Positions 11,477 through 23,355 of a stretch of 64,000 nt of DNA are shown here, one piece after another. The notes beneath the pieces are model-generated. The model was not told the DNA's origin. It saw only the letters and a list, made by a program, of their open reading frames with translations, and searched no databases. Positions within the stretch are counted from its first letter, which is position 1. Each line of letters starts with the position of its first letter. Both the position numbers and the translations under genes were made by a program. Source of the stretch: Halichondria panicea (lineage: Eukaryota > Porifera > Demospongiae > Suberitida > Halichondriidae); assembly GCF_963675165.1 (NCBI RefSeq), contig NC_087377.1, forward strand, positions 6,093,122-6,157,121, read 5' to 3'.

Positions 11477-12140
11477 GAAAAACCAGGGCAATGGTTCATG
11501 GAAATAGAGTCATGGATATCCCTCAAAAACGAAGGTATCATGACATCTCTTCCACCCAACCACAGGAATCTTTCCCGTCTACTGCCAACCCCTCCCAACC
11601 TGTCCGAGCTGAATAAGACCTCAACATCTGATATATCTGATACTGATTTGCCAAGTTTCCAAGACATTGCTCAAGCTATGGGATTGATGATGATGGAAGT
11701 GGTCAGTTTTGTTCTGAGACCATGTACTGCTGCAATTCAGTTGCTGCAGCAGAAGATACGGTGTCTTGCAGTCGTTTGTTACGTGGTTTTCTCAAGCAAA
11801 GAAAATACCTAATATTACTCGCTTAATAACTTCTCAGTGCCTGCACCTCGTGGCCGTAAAGGCGGTGATGCCAGCGGAGAGTCACGCAACTCTTTTTCAC
11901 CACGTGCACTCTCCTGCTTGTGTTTAGTCACGCAAGTCTTTTTCATCTATGCTCCCACATCCTGCTTGTGTTTAGTGTGTCTCTCCCTGTTACTGTTTCT
12001 GTAGGTAGTAGGGCAATCAATTACACTCCCTTGTTCACCACCACCTTTAGTTAATTTATGCCCAATTTGAGAAAAGCTACGAAGTACAATGTCTGCTATG
12101 TATGTCACTGGAAAAGGCCGGCGGCGGTGGTTTCCATGCT
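11477..12140 (+). repeat. Module C, direct copy
   Basis: Direct copy with tttccaagaca at 11656 and cagttgctgcagcagaagat at 11736. It has a local duplication of the cacgcaa(c/g)tctttttca / cctgcttgtgtttagt segment at 11882-11970. After ccatgctctgga (12136) a 60-bp segment that is not in the other units leads into module A. Confidence 0.88.
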
Positions 12141-12200
12141 CTGGAATTACCAGGTGAGCCTTGCTGTGGCCAAAACCGTTGCTGTGTACAGGAACAAGGC

Positions 12201-12512
12201 GGCCAAAATGACAAAAAATTGGTCAACTCATCAATCTCTCTAGCTTTTACCACTTCACCTACAAGCTCAATAGCTCTCTGCGACATCAAGAGCAAGCTTA
12301 AACAGTATTAACTAAAGTGTTACCAAATTAATGATTGCTAATGCAACACACGATGTGCATAGTCAGGCTAATGTTGGAAGAGACAGAGTTATTCCGTAAG
12401 ACACAATAATTGTGTCTGTCTGTCTGTGTGCATTCCAGCTATAACTGCTCAACGGTTACAATGCGACGAAAACTAACAGGCTCGTTCTCTTGGATTTTGA
12501 CTACACTCAGCT
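12201..12512 (+). repeat. Module A, copy 2
   Basis: Matches 1549-1930 in the same orientation, starting at ggccaaaatgacaaaaaatt. It has a few indels and an extra tctg run. Finding modules A and C together at both 1.5-4.3 kb and 11.5-12.5 kb shows that a composite of several modules has been duplicated. Confidence 0.85.
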
Positions 12513-13060
12513 GGATACACAGGAAACTTTACAGCTCAATTTAGCTGACAAGGCGAGCTGGGACACTGTATTTCTCTGGAGAATGCAGAAATAGGATATC
12601 TAGGCTACTAGAAAAGAAGCATAGTCTATCTTAGCATCTATGAATGAAGCTTGAACAGTAGTATCTTTGTATTATTATATGTATTATATTACTTGTCTTT
12701 GTTTTAAGTTTTGTTGGATTAGATCATTAGTTTGGACAAAACCTGTGTTATGTATGCCATCTTCGAAAAGCTTATACAGAAGCCTTGGGGTAGTCTAATA
12801 GCTGGCTGTATCTCTCCTTGTGATAGATGTCTAACTATTATGAAAATTCTTTAAGAGTCTGAGGTCTTTCTTGAATTCCAAAACAACTATAAGCTAGATC
12901 CAGTCAGCTAGAATAGCCATCCAAATAGTTAATTGATTTCTTTATATCGCACCCCTGAGCCATGCGGTTGTCAGCCACTTAAGATTAAACAATATTCATA
13001 CTCTGTCTCAAGTACCAGTGGAACAAAACTGCTACGTGTACTGATACCCAACCCAGAGCG
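12513..13060 (+). other. AT-rich spacer plus module D copy 2
   Basis: 12513-12965 is AT-rich, with no repeat partner in the window and no convincing ORF. 13018-13060 carries the module D words gaacaaaactgctacgtg and tactgatacccaaccc, immediately before satellite block 5. Confidence 0.7.
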
Positions 13061-13561
13061 TGCGTATAGGGGGGTGTATGCGTGTGGTGTGTGTGTATGT
13101 AGGGGTGTGTGCATGTGTGTGGTGCATGTGTGTGTGTGTGTGTGGATGGATGTGTGTGTGCGTGTGTATAGGGGTGTGTGGGGGGGTGCACGCCGTGTGT
13201 GTGTGTTGTGTGTAGGGGGAGTGTGCATGTAGAGGGAGGGAGTGTGCACGCCGTGTGTGTGTGTGTGGGGGGGGCGTGCGTGTTTGTGGGGGTGTGTGCA
13301 CGCCGAGTGTTGTGTGTGAGGGGGTGTGTGTGTGTGTGTGTGCGTGTCTATAGGGGTGTGTATGTGTGTGGGGGGGGTGCACGCCCTGTGTGTGTGTTGT
13401 GTGTAGGGGGAGTGTGCATGTAGGGGGAGTGGGGGTGTGTGCACACCGCACACACCCCGATTGTTGTGTGTGGGGGGGTGTGTGTGTGCGTATGTATAGG
13501 GGTGTGTATGTGTGTCCGGGAGTGCACGCCGTGTATGTGTGTTGTGGGGGGTGTTGTGTGC

Positions 13562-13596
<35 letters not shown>

Positions 13597-13789
13597 GTGT
13601 GTGTGGTGTGTGTTGTTTGTGTGTGTGTGGTGTGTGTGCGAAGGGGTGTGTGCACGCCGTGTGTGTGTGGTGTGTGTTGTGGTGTGTGTGTTGTGTTTGT
13701 GTACACGGTGTGTGCACGCCGTGTGGTGTGTGTTGCGTGTGTGTGTGTGGGGGGTGGTGTGCATGCTTGTTTGTGTGTAGGGGTGTGTG
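13061..13789 (+). repeat. TG-rich satellite block 5 (left arm of strand switch)
   Basis: 730 bp with TG on the plus strand and GTGCACGCCGTG words, ending in a perfect palindrome tgtgtgcacaca centred between 13789 and 13790. To the right the same satellite continues with CA on the plus strand. Confidence 0.95.
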
Positions 13790-14093
13790 CACACAACACA
13801 CACACCACACTCACACGGTGTGCACACACACACCCCAACGCACACACACCACACACATCACACATACGCACACACACACCACACGCATGCACACCCCCCA
13901 CACACACACACACAACACACACACCACACATATATACGGCGTGCACACACCCCTACGCAAACACACCACACGCATGCACATCCCCCCCACACACACACAC
14001 ACGTGCACCACAAACCCCTACATACACACACACCACACGCATGCACACCCCCCCCACACACACACAACACACACGCATGCACACACCCCGCAC

Positions 14094-14132
<39 letters not shown>

Positions 14133-15299
14133 CACACGCACCACACGACGTGCACACACCCCCCCCACAACACACACACACAGCGTTGCACCACACACAC
14201 ACACAACGTGCACACACCCCTACCCACACACACACAACACACACACGACACACACACGGCGTGCACACACCCCCCACAACACACACACCCCACACACCGC
14301 ACACCCCCCACACACACACACACACACGCGGCGTGCACACCCCCCACAACACACACACCACACACAACACACACACATGGCGTGCACCCCCTACACACAT
14401 ACACACAACGGCGTGCACACCCCCCACACACACAACACACACACCACACACACACGGCGTGCACACACCCCAACGCACACACACACCACACGCATGCACA
14501 CCCCCCACACACACAACACACACACCACACACACACCACACACACACGGCATACGCACACACACCACACGCCCCCACACACACACACACTACACATATAT
14601 ACGGCGTGCACACACCCCTACGCACACACACCACATACATGCACATCCCCCACACACACACACACACACACACAACACACCACCACACATACGTCGTGCA
14701 CACATCCCCAACACACGCACCACACGGCGTGCACACACACCCCACAACACGCGTGTACCACACACACAACACACACCACACACACATACGTCGTGACACA
14801 ACACACGCACCACACGGCGTGCACACACAACCCGTGTACCACACACACAACGTGCACACACCCCTACATACATACACACACACCATATGCATGCACACCC
14901 CCCCGTGCACACACACCCCCACAACACACACACACGGCGTGCACACCCCCCCCACACACACAACACATACACCGCACACACACACACACCACATGCATGC
15001 ACACCCCCCCGCCCCCCAAACACACACACGATGTGCACACCCCCCACACATACACTGCACACACACACACGGCGTGCACACACCCCACACACCATACGCA
15101 TGCACACCCCCCACACACCACACACACAACACACACACCACACACACAAGGCGTGCACATACCACTATGCACACACACCACATGCATGCACACCCCCCCA
15201 CACACTACCACTACGCACACACACCACACGCATGCACACCCCCCCACACACACACACACAACACACACACCACACACACATACGGCGTGCATCCCCCCG

Positions 15300-15337
<38 letters not shown>

Positions 15338-15787
15338 CGTGCACACACTCCCCACAACACACACACACACACTCACAACATACACACCACCCACACACAT
15401 CACACACACACATACACACAACACACACCACACACACGTGCACCCCCTACACACATACACACAACGGCGTGCACACCCCTCCCACACACCACACACACAC
15501 GGACGCACCACACGCATGCACACCCCCCCCCACACACACACACACAACACACACACAACACACATACATACGGCGTGCACACACCCCTACCCCTACCCCT
15601 ACGCACACACACATGCACACCCACCACACTCCCCCCACACACACACAACACACACCACACACACGTGCACACACCCCCCACAACACACGCACCCACAACA
15701 CGCGTGCACCACACACACACACAACGTGCACACACACCTACATACACACACACCACACGCATGCCCCCCGTGCACACCCCCCTACAC
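13790..15787 (-). repeat. CA-rich satellite block 6 (inverted relative to blocks 1-5)
   Basis: 2.0 kb of the same satellite on the opposite strand: CACGGCGTGCAC words in (CA)n with C-runs. It contains a 33-bp pure (CA) run near 14097-14130. Long Thr/His frames are open on the plus strand for compositional reasons. Together with block 5 it forms an imperfect inverted repeat with arms of up to about 0.7 kb. Confidence 0.95.
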
Positions 15788-15944
15788 TCAGGTGCATTAA
15801 ATTATTGCTGAATCAGCTAAAACGCAGCCACGCCCACGATTTTTAATATGTTTTGTGTAAAAATTCTGGATAGCGACTTGTCTTTTTTAGTTCTAAAAAC
15901 GGTGTTCTAAACCTTCCTTTTAGCTCTTAATTCTTAGTGTAGTA
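15788..15944. other. Short unique spacer
   Basis: About 155 bp of AT-rich sequence between the CA block and the foldback element. The word taaaacgcagcc at 15818 resembles part of module D (taaacgcagc at 9683). Nothing else is recognisable. Confidence 0.6.
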
Positions 15945-16130
15945 GGTAGTTCAAAGGCTTATGCAGCTGGGAGGGAGCATCATGTTCTATTTAGAGTAAG
16001 TTATTAGCCTATAAAAGTATAAATGTCACTTATTTTCAGCTGTAAGACTAAGTTTTGTGCAAAATCTCACCTTTGGCCAAAGAAGTGGCTCTCTCCCAGC
16101 GCATATGTCTGCTTAAGCCTTTGAACTACC
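15945..16130. mobile_element. Small foldback (MITE-like) element
   Basis: The left arm, ggtagttcaaaggcttatgc followed by agctgggaggga, is mirrored at 16089-16130 by a right arm ending ttaagcctttgaactacc. The arms match over about 30-40 bp with one indel. The loop has no ORF. It lies exactly between two CA satellite blocks. No clear target duplication can be seen because both flanks are repetitive, so the family cannot be named. Confidence 0.65.
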
Positions 16131-18603
16131 ACACACCACACACACAACACACACACCACACACACAAGACGTGCACACACCACACACACAAGACGTGCAC
16201 ACACCACACGCATGCACACCCCACACACACACACACACACACACACACAACACACACACTACACACCCCCACAACACACACACGCACCATACGGACACAT
16301 CCCACACACACATCCAACATCACACACACGGCGTCCCCTCAACACACCCCCCACACACACACAAAAACACCACACACACACACGGCGTGCACACATCCAA
16401 ATGGCGTGCACACACACACAAACACACAACACACAGACACGGTGTGCACACACCCCCCAAACACACACACACACCCACCCACACACATACACAACACATA
16501 CACAACACACACACACACGGCGTGCACACACCCCTATACACACGCACACATACCATGCGCACACACACGCGTGCACACCCCCCACACACAACACACACGA
16601 TGTGCACACACCCCTACACACAAACACCACACGCATGCACACCCCCCACACACACACACACACACACAACACACACACCACACACACATACGGCGTGCAC
16701 ACACCCCCCACAACACACACACGCACCATACGGCGTGCACACACAACACAACACACACACACACGGCGTGCACACACCCCTATACACACGCACACATACC
16801 ATGCGCACACACACGCGTGCACACCCCCCCACACACAACACACACGATGTGCACACACCCCTACACACAAACACCACACGCATGCACACCCCCCACACAC
16901 ACACACACACACACACAACACACACACCACACACACATACGGCGTGCACACCCCCCCCACAACACACACACGCACCATACGGCGTGCACACACACACCCC
17001 ACATCACACACACACACCCCCTCAACACACCCCCCACACACACAAAAACACCACACACACACACGGCGTGCACACACCCCCACACAAAAACGGCGTGCAC
17101 ACACACAAACACCACACACACACACGGCGTGCACACACCACACACAAAAACGACGTGCACACACAAACACACAACACACACACACGGCACCCCCCACACC
17201 CCACAACACACACACGGTGTGCACACACCCCCCAACACTCACACACATACACAACACACACACACACGGCGTGCACACACCCCTATACACATACCGTGCA
17301 CACCCCCCCACACACACACGCGTGCACACCCCCCCACACACAACACACACGATTAGCACACCCCAACACACACGCACCCCCCAAACACACACACCGTGCG
17401 GCGTGCACACACCCCTATACACACGCACACATACCGTGCACACCTCCCCCACACACACGCGTGCACACCCCCCCACACACAACACACACGATGTGCACAC
17501 ACCCCTACACACACGCACACACACGCGTGCACACTCCACGCCCCCACACACACCCACAACACACACACGCATCATACGGCGTGCACACACACCCCACACC
17601 ACACCACACACACACGGCGTGCACACACCCCCTCAACACATCCCCTACACACACACACAAAAACACCACACACACACACGGCGTGCACACACCCTCGTGC
17701 ACACACACAAACACACACACGGCGTGCACACACCCCCCACAACACACACACGGTGTGCACACACCACACACACACCGTGCACACACATACACAACACACA
17801 CATACACAACACACACACACACGGCATGCACACACCCCTATACACATACCGTGCACACCTCCCCACACATGCGCACACACACGCGTGCACACCCCCCCAC
17901 ACAATACACACAATGTGCTCACACCCCCCAAACCCCCCAAACACACACACACCGTGCACACACATACACGGCGTGCACACACCCCTATATACACACGCAC
18001 ACATGCCGTGCACACCCCCCCACACATGCGCGCACACCCCCCACACAATGTGCACACACCCCTACACACACGCACACACACGCGTGCACACCCCCCCACA
18101 CACGATGTGCACACACCTCTATATACACACACGCACGACGTGCACACCCACACAAACACCCACACAAACACGGCGTGCACCCCATACACACACCACCTTA
18201 CCACACGCGTGCACACCCCCCACACATACATACGGCATGCACACACCCCTACCCCTACGCACACACACATGCACACCCCCCACACACAGTGCACACACCC
18301 ACCCCCCCACACACACACAACACACACGCACCATACGGCGTGCACACACACACAAACACACAACACACACACACGGTGTGCACACATCCCTACACACACG
18401 CACACACACCACACGCGTGCACACACACCCCTACACACACACGCACGGCGTGCACACATACCCACACACGGCGTGCACACACCCCGCACACACACCACAC
18501 GCCCCACCACACACACACGGACACACTCCACAACACACACCCCTACAAACACACGGCGAACACACACGGCGTGAACACAGGCGTGCACCCCCCTACACAC
18601 ATA
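16130..18603 (-). repeat. CA-rich satellite block 7
   Basis: 2.5 kb with CA on the plus strand. A higher-order unit of about 245 bp is visible: the segment cccctatacacacgcacaca at 16530 recurs at 16776, with looser copies near 17280, 17410, 17825 and 17985. The unit includes gcgtgcacacc, gatgtgcacacacccctac and the run caccacacgcatgc. Confidence 0.95.
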
Positions 18604-18612
18604 CAGTACCAG

Positions 18613-20863
18613 TTAAAAAAAGTTGTCAATTTTGTAATGCTGTCGGCCTACAGAAAACAAAATACAGAATAAATACACATTTTTCTTTAAAAATACATAT
18701 CTCATGAACCATACATTGCAATCACTTTCCTACAGGTAACCCATATCTCGGGGGTACCATGACATCATCATCGTTACCTAGCAACTGACCACCCCCCACT
18801 AAGTAACGATTTTTTTTACACATTTCACAATTATGAACATAAACAATATTGTATGAAGGCATGAAGTAACTAAAGACACTAAATAAGTGTTCTCAATGTT
18901 CTCACGGTGACATGGTTCAATCAGGATCAGCTCTCTGCGAGGCAGACGCTCTTTTCCCGGGAAATCACAGGTTTACAAGTTCAATGGTGGCTCATCATGA
19001 TGTCCACTTGTGTACTAACTAGACTAAGCATACCATACTGAAGCTATCCAGACTACATTATGGATTTATGATACTCCATAGTTACTTACAAGGTCCAGGA
19101 CTTTGGTTCATGCTCAGGAGCTTTGGTTCTTCAGGACCTCTGAAAAGTAGTTTCCTCTCTTGGTATGATCCCAGTCACTATGTCCACAAGGCCATAAGCA
19201 TCGTTATTCTCACTGTCTAGCTGCCCTAGAACCTCACTGAGGTTGTACTACGAAGATCTTGTAGCCATTATCAAACGGTCACTTTTCTTTCGATAGTACT
19301 GCACAAAGCGTACCTCGAGGCAAGATATTAAAGGGGTTTGTCTAAGTTCACCGTGTTTGATGCACTTCCTTCATGTGACCCCACCCCTCCATTAGCTAGC
19401 TACTCAATATCTGAGACCGAGCTGCATGCATCCAGGCAGTGGACAAAGGGATTATAGCACAAGCAGAAGGCCTAGGGGTATTAAATCTACTATGACTTGA
19501 GGGATAGGTCTTCACTATACATCAAACAGAACATTTGAAAGGGGGTGAGGGGACTTAGTTTTTGAGTGCACAATTCCACAGATACAGATAAGGCAACTGA
19601 CTCTTCTGGAATCGTGGATGGATGGAATGGAAAAACATCACTGTTATGCATTGCTGAAACTCGGCAGTTGAATTGTCAGTTTGGTCATAATACTACAAAG
19701 AGAAAAATTAAACACAAATATTAGTCAATGGTAGTAGGAAATAGGGTATACGCGTACATGCTATGCACACATTACAATCAAAAAATACAACTTCGAGTAT
19801 ATACAAAGTTGAGCGGTAACTGAAGTGTACGATTTGCGACAAGAAAATGTTTGATGGAAACTGACAGTGTGTAACAACGTGTACCCTCTATTTTGTTTCA
19901 CTGCCAACAGAAGAAAGCCACACTGGTCATCCTATACAGGGGTAAGAGAATAGACTAACGACGGATAGCTGCAGAATTATAGTGAGTAAAGAATCACAGA
20001 ATCACAAAAGTTCGAAGAACGACATTTTTAATGAAAAATCTATGTAGAGAATGCCTTCCAGACCCCAATGACAGAGTTTTACTATCAACAGTGACCTATA
20101 AAGAATCATACTTAATATTTACTTGGCTAAAAGAGCCCTTCAATATATCCATACAGGCTTGAAGCTGGGTACGGGTACCGGGTAGCAATGCTACCCGCTT
20201 AGTACACTTGTACACTATAATAATATAGTAAATAGGCTCTGGATCAAACTTTATCTGGCTACTCAGTACTTTAAGTCAGTCAGTGACACCCGACACTCTC
20301 TGCTAGCCTAAGACTATACCTGCTATCAATACATTACTAGTCCTACCCTCACAAAAGTGAGCAAGGTCCTCCAGCTAGGCGTAAGCATCCCTCTGAGTCT
20401 CTACTGGCCCTGTATGAGAGCTCAGACTGTATATTATATCTCTCATGATGGTGCTGAATCCTTCAGTTTTTTAACTAAGATTATTTGTAATGATGTAATG
20501 TTTATAATGACGTCACTGCTTCAAACACGGTGAACTTAGACAAACCCGATATTAAAGATACCACGTGAAAGAGCAGCCCAATGCGCATGTCCTGGTACCT
20601 ACAGCGTGCGCATAGCTCCAACACAGCGCCCACAACGATTTTTTGAAAATTATCACTACCGCTGCCGTGTGTAGGTATGTGTTAGGACATTCCCATACAA
20701 AAATGGTAGACAAGAGTGTGCATATAAGGAGTGACGTTTTTGTGTTGGAAGCCTTCACATGTCACATTTCTTACTCAGGGACAGAAATAGTTCCTTAGCT
20801 GCACAGGTTGAACAATGATTGTGGTACCTTAGAATATGACGGCTAAAGCCGGGAAAGGGTTAA
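18613..20863 (+). mobile_element. Repeat A, copy 1 (TTAA-flanked, nonautonomous, split by an insertion)
   Basis: Left end near ttaa at 18613 (weak); right end gggaaagggttaa at 20851-20863. Homologous sequence is found at 37754-38690 (same strand) and at 39410-39717 and 41630-41930 (opposite strand). Shared words include catcgttacctagcaactga, gttctcacgg(t/a)gacatgg and cctcgaggcaagatattaaa. Copies 2 and 3 terminate as TTAACCCTTTC / GAAAGGGTTAA. A TTAA target plus CCC-starting ends is what is known for piggyBac-type elements. No transposase is present, so it is nonautonomous. It is interrupted by the element at 19334-20547. Confidence 0.65.
19334..20547. mobile_element. 1.2-kb DNA transposon with 27-bp perfect TIRs and 10-bp TSD (MULE-like, nonautonomous)
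   Basis: The ends are perfect inverted repeats over 27 bp, starting GGGTTTGTCTAAG (19334-19360) and ending CTTAGACAAACCC (20521-20547). Both sides are flanked by the 10-bp direct repeat GATATTAAAG (19324-19333 and 20548-20557). The unoccupied site is visible in repeat A copy 2 at 38195 (gatattaaatataccacg). No ORF of useful length or transposase motif is seen inside. A 9-10-bp target duplication is typical of the Mutator/MULE superfamily, so that assignment is an inference. A ZSWIM/MULE-type gene lies at 60-63.5 kb, but no shared ends were found. Confidence 0.88.
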
Positions 20864-21236
20864 ATGATCAACATGCAGAGGGTTACAGGAAGAGTATGTA
20901 GGCTCACAGCAGGCCTTGTGTAGGCCTGGGCACAGGGTTAGACTTATGACAGCTAGTCCATGTTTTGTTTAGGATTAGGGTTAGGGTTGCCCTAGGCCTA
21001 TAGACAGCACATATACTACAAGTGACAGTGGCATTATAATGTTTGGCCACAGTTACAGCCTTGTGTATAGGCCTGGACTCACAGGGTTGATTACAGCTTA
21101 GCATCAAAATCTTGTTTAGGGTGAGGGTTATTGGTTGGTTAATTATAATTAATGTTAAATTGGGTAAGTGCCACAGGCCTGGACTCAATGACTTGTTTGA
21201 GGGTGAGGGTTAGGGTTACAGGGATTTGATGAGTTC
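20864..21236 (+). repeat. Degenerate TTAGGG-like and ggcctgg-containing short repeats
   Basis: Contains ttaggattagggttagggtt near 20972, gggtgagggtta near 21119 and gggtgagggttagggttaca near 21200. These are interspersed with recurring words (cacaggcctgg, cttgtgtataggcctggactc). It looks like an interstitial degenerate repeat just before the next gene fragment. Confidence 0.6.
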
Positions 21237-22310
21237 TTGCAACAAAAAAAGCCAAAGCAGTCACGTGCTAGTTCACCCCTACAGCTGACAGGTCCTTTTA
21301 ATATGGCAGTAAATCAACAAGCAGTGAATCAACAAGCCCTGTTGCTTCAGCAACAAGGTCAAAGGCAACCATTTATCCAGGTTAACACAAACAGCTCTAA
21401 CAGCAGTAGCAGAACCACCCAACAAGCTGAAAAAGTGAGTTGGGTTTGTCGAATTGTATAGGGCCTAGGGAGCCTAGGTTTTATTATGTAGTGCGATTAG
21501 CAAATGCCTTAATACTCTCTCTCTCTCTCTTTGCTCTCTCTCTCTCTTTGTTTTTCAGGCTCAAATTTACTCGTACAAAGTTAAAATAATAAATCCTCTC
21601 AAAAAGAGTGATGTTATCACCCGTGAGTTACATCATTTTAACAGCAAGTTTGAATCGGTTCTCTCTCTAAGACTGAAGTTAATTGAACATTTAAAAGAAC
21701 ACGTTCCTAGTACTGTTGATTTTAATGTAGGACATACCAAAGTATTGGTTGTCACTCCTGATGACCTCACGTCGATGTACACCAAGTTTTCAGGAGGACA
21801 CCTCACTCTATGGTGTGATGGAAAGTACAGAAAAGAAGCGAAAAAGGGATGATGTGGATCTAAAAACAAAGCGGCAAGAGAAAGAGGAAGATGTTGACTC
21901 TATTTTCAAAGATCTCAAACATAGGCATGACAGCAAATTTGACACACCCAGACTTCGCCTATGGGCAAGGATGATATGCTGCATGATGATTATGATAAGC
22001 CTCCAGATATCCCTGCTTTTTCTGGTATTGTGCCAAAAAGGCCTAGGAGAGAGAGCCTCGGTGATGCTCTTTCAGACGTAGCTGTTGCTATCACTAAAGC
22101 TTTTACTAGCAGTAATGATAAAGTCGGAGAGCAAGTTGCTACTGCACCTTCAGTCACAAATATTTCTCATCCTGCTGGTGTGTCACCTGGCAAAGCAGTA
22201 GAGTTTAGAATGAGAAATTTTGAGCAATTACGATACCTTCAGCAACTTTATGATGATGACTGAACGTGAATATTCTGAACATAATTATTTTAACCTCACT
22301 TCGTAAATTG
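21237..22310 (+). pseudogene. Broken gene: Gln-rich leader, Arg-rich NLS-like linker, SHOCT-like C-terminus
   Basis: A first exon ends at a gtgag donor near 21433. A short intron with a (CT)n tract ends in tttttcag at 21559. Exon 2 encodes a compact segment with VITRELHHFNSKFES and ending LTLWCDGK. A basic stretch EKKRKRDD follows in another frame, then PPDIPAFSG, PKRPRRESLGDAL and a C-terminal FEQLRYLQQLYDDD that resembles a SHOCT-type short helical hairpin. The continuation (LTEREYSEH) is in a shifted frame just past the stop at 22263. At least three frame changes make this a pseudogene unless there are sequence errors. Its function is unknown. I associate this architecture with multi-copy gene models in demosponges, from memory only. 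Confidence 0.6.
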
Positions 22311-22377
22311 TAAATTAGTGGTATAGTGGATTCAGTTTTGTAATAATACTATGTATGTGATTCAGTGTGCATGAGTG

Positions 22378-23355
22378 TTAGTATACAAATCGTGCAGATA
22401 ATTGTGCAGTATAATTATTTTGGGTGTATAAATTAATAATTGTAATTTTATCAATAAATTCCACTGTGAAATATCCAGCCTTGACAATCTTCAGGAGTAA
22501 CCTTAGTGTTTCAATATTGGATATATGTGGCATATCTTCTTCCACACTTTCTAACAGCTTTTTTGTCTTTGAAAACGTTTCTTCGATAGGTGCAAAGTCT
22601 GGAGAATATGGCGGGAGAAATATTAACAATGCTTCAATTGATTTTCTTATTTCTGGGACATGGTGAATTGTACAGTTATCCATTACCACAACGGAGTGTG
22701 GCCATCAAATGGCATCAAGTGGGGCAGTATGTGGGCTTGTACGAAACTATAAAAAACGTCTTGTTCCTCTGATCGTCTTTACATCTATCAGTCCAGCAAC
22801 AGAGATACATGCAATTGCAGATATTCTCTCACCTCTGACCAGAAGAGAATGATTCTTTAATGGTTTACCTCGCATGCTATATCCACACTTTCGAATTGTG
22901 TTTCTCCTGTCTGTACCAGGACTGTATACAGACATATCTGTAATGTACTGTTGCCTTAAGCACTCATTTCGTTGTAAGGCACATGTTTGTAGTCTTTGGT
23001 GTGTAAATCCATTGAATCTACATAATCTACATATACCTGAAACACTCACATCTAAATACACTCACATCTAAATACAACTGTGAATCTAGCTCACTTTGAA
23101 TTTCACGTAAAAGAATGCCTAAAGAATGCCTGGTCTGTCCAATACAAGCTGAAAAATTAGTTGTTCAACAGGTGCATCTTTAGGATAGGGTTTCTTGCTA
23201 ACTTCTCCAGTTGCATGAAAGAGTTCTAGCGTTCTGACTTATCCACACAGAGATTCTTAGCAATTTGAGGTATAGAGTGCTTCCTTTTGCCATACCATCC
23301 TCCAACGAATGTCCTCAGAATAGGCGCTGCTTCTCTTCTTTTTCGAGGAAGTCAT
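22378..23355 (-). pseudogene. IS630/Tc1-mariner-type transposase, frameshifted, first catalytic Asp deleted
   Basis: The minus-strand start at 23355 gives a basic leader followed by AYSEDIRWRMVWQ, the typical helix-turn-helix start. Broken frames follow through PRQ-type linker words (ICRLCRFNGFTHQRLQT). The segment SPGTDRRNTIRKCGYSMRGKP should hold the DETG motif of the first catalytic Asp, but that stretch is missing. The second Asp ([10 protein letters not shown], near 22685) and the glutamate ([15 protein letters not shown], near 22590) survive. Stops at 22746 and near 22710 interrupt the middle. The reconstructed span of about 325 codons equals the usual family length. No TIRs were identified. 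Confidence 0.85.

Noticed and set aside
13787-15846. 674-762-codon plus-strand Thr/His ORFs in the CA block
   Set aside because: Same compositional artefact, switching strand exactly with the satellite.
1-18603. CRISPR array (regular 12-mer with spacers)
   Set aside because: The spacers are themselves (TG)n, the spacing is irregular, there are no cas genes and the context is eukaryotic.
20970-21220. Telomere array (TTAGGG words)
   Set aside because: Only a few degenerate hexamers among other words; interstitial, not a terminal array.
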